This document shows, in pieces, positions 21,540-21,874 of a DNA stretch of 21,874 nucleotides. The DNA comes from RGIG5299 sp045588575 (GTDB taxonomy: Bacteria; Bacillota; Clostridia; Oscillospirales; RGIG5299): the NCBI GenBank assembly GCA_045588575.1, contig JAZNEJ010000007.1, positions 1 through 21,874 on the forward strand. The letters run 5' to 3'. The position numbers and the translations under genes were made by a program. Each line of letters starts with the position of its first letter. The first letter of the stretch is position 1. The notes under the pieces are model-generated. The model saw only the letters and a program-made list of their open reading frames with translations, did not search any database and was not told the origin of the DNA.

Positions 21540-21874
21540 TTAATTTCCTTTAACAATATCATACCATGCATTTACTTCGTCGGTAATTGCCTGACCGCCC
21601 TGCTCAAGCCATTGCTGGATTGCAACGTCGAAATATTCGAGTTCCTGAACGCCGGTAATGATTTCGTTAACCGCAACGTTTAATGCAGCGGTGAGGTCAT
21701 CTAACTTCAAAATCATAGTTTCGGTGGGGGCGCCCTGGAACAAGTCTCTTACGGCTTCGGGGTTGGTTTCATAAACGCCTGCAGCGCCGTCAACGCCGTA
21801 CATTCTTTCCCAATACCAGTAGTTGATGTAATCTCTGCCTTCTTGGTCGAGATATTTCTTAACGTAGTTGTAAA
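21540..21874 (-). CDS. extracellular solute-binding protein, C-terminal part (cut by window edge)
   Basis: About 110 C-terminal residues are present; the frame stays open to the window edge, so the start and any signal peptide lie outside. 'YWYWERMYGVDG', 'DDLTAALNVAVNEIITGVQELEYFDVAIQQWLEQGG' and the ending 'ITDEVNAWYDIV' match the C-termini of large carbohydrate-type (family 1) ABC binding lipoproteins of Clostridia. It would deliver a sugar or oligosaccharide to an importer whose permeases would lie beyond the edge. The orphan ATPase at 5581-6702 could energise that importer (inference). Identification from the tail alone is moderately secure. Confidence 0.75.
   Translation of the reverse strand, partial: YNYVKKYLDQEGRDYINYWYWERMYGVDGAAGVYETNPEAVRDLFQGAPTETMILKLDDLTAALNVAVNEIITGVQELEYFDVAIQQWLEQGGQAITDEVNAWYDIVKGN

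Overview
The window looks like chromosomal DNA from a low-GC Bacillota, most likely an anaerobic gut-type member of the Clostridia. The signs are A+T-rich intergenic DNA, strong AGGAGG-type ribosome binding sites, several TTG/GTG starts, consensus sigma-A promoters, and a gene set common in Clostridia: a GGGtGRT protein with a NifU-like partner, RecD2, LL-diaminopimelate aminotransferase, type II pantothenate kinase and DUF1292. No species can be named from the sequence alone. There are no insertion sequences, CRISPR arrays or clear prophage genes; base and codon use appear even throughout.

Positions 1-9752 are almost all on the minus strand. In transcription order (right to left) they are coaW-dapF-dapL (CoA and lysine/peptidoglycan precursor synthesis), an orphan carbohydrate ABC ATPase (ugpC/msmK type), lexA, recD2 and comF (DNA damage and DNA metabolism), then a NifU-like Fe-S scaffold coupled to a GGGtGRT protein of unknown role. 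Terminators lie just before the ribosome binding sites of both lexA and recD2. Between coaW and a DUF1292 gene is a rod-shaped structured RNA of about 180 nt, on the minus strand, with 6S RNA (ssrS) architecture and its own terminator.

Positions 10511-15404 are on the plus strand: a tRNA-Arg(TCT) with a perfect promoter and terminator; an operon of a membrane-anchored MerR-type regulator, an ABC ATPase and an ABC-2 permease, preceded by two tandem promoters, one with the long spacer and dyad typical of MerR targets; a ferritin-like/VIT1 fusion protein; and a 415-bp gap holding a consensus promoter, a terminated RNA of about 165 nt and a micro-ORF, ahead of a secreted, membrane-anchored protein of unknown function.

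Positions 15413-17785 (minus) carry a GT4 glycosyltransferase and a Xer-type tyrosine recombinase. They are divergent from a plus-strand pair of ABC exporter half-transporters (17889-21483) whose NBD motifs mark an asymmetric heterodimer. The right edge holds the 3' end of an extracellular solute-binding protein gene (minus).

Most genes are ordinary housekeeping or transport genes. The best candidates for new biology are the NifU-like/GGGtGRT pair, the membrane-bound MerR with a zinc ribbon and its dual promoter, the terminated RNA before the unknown membrane protein, and the 6S-like RNA.
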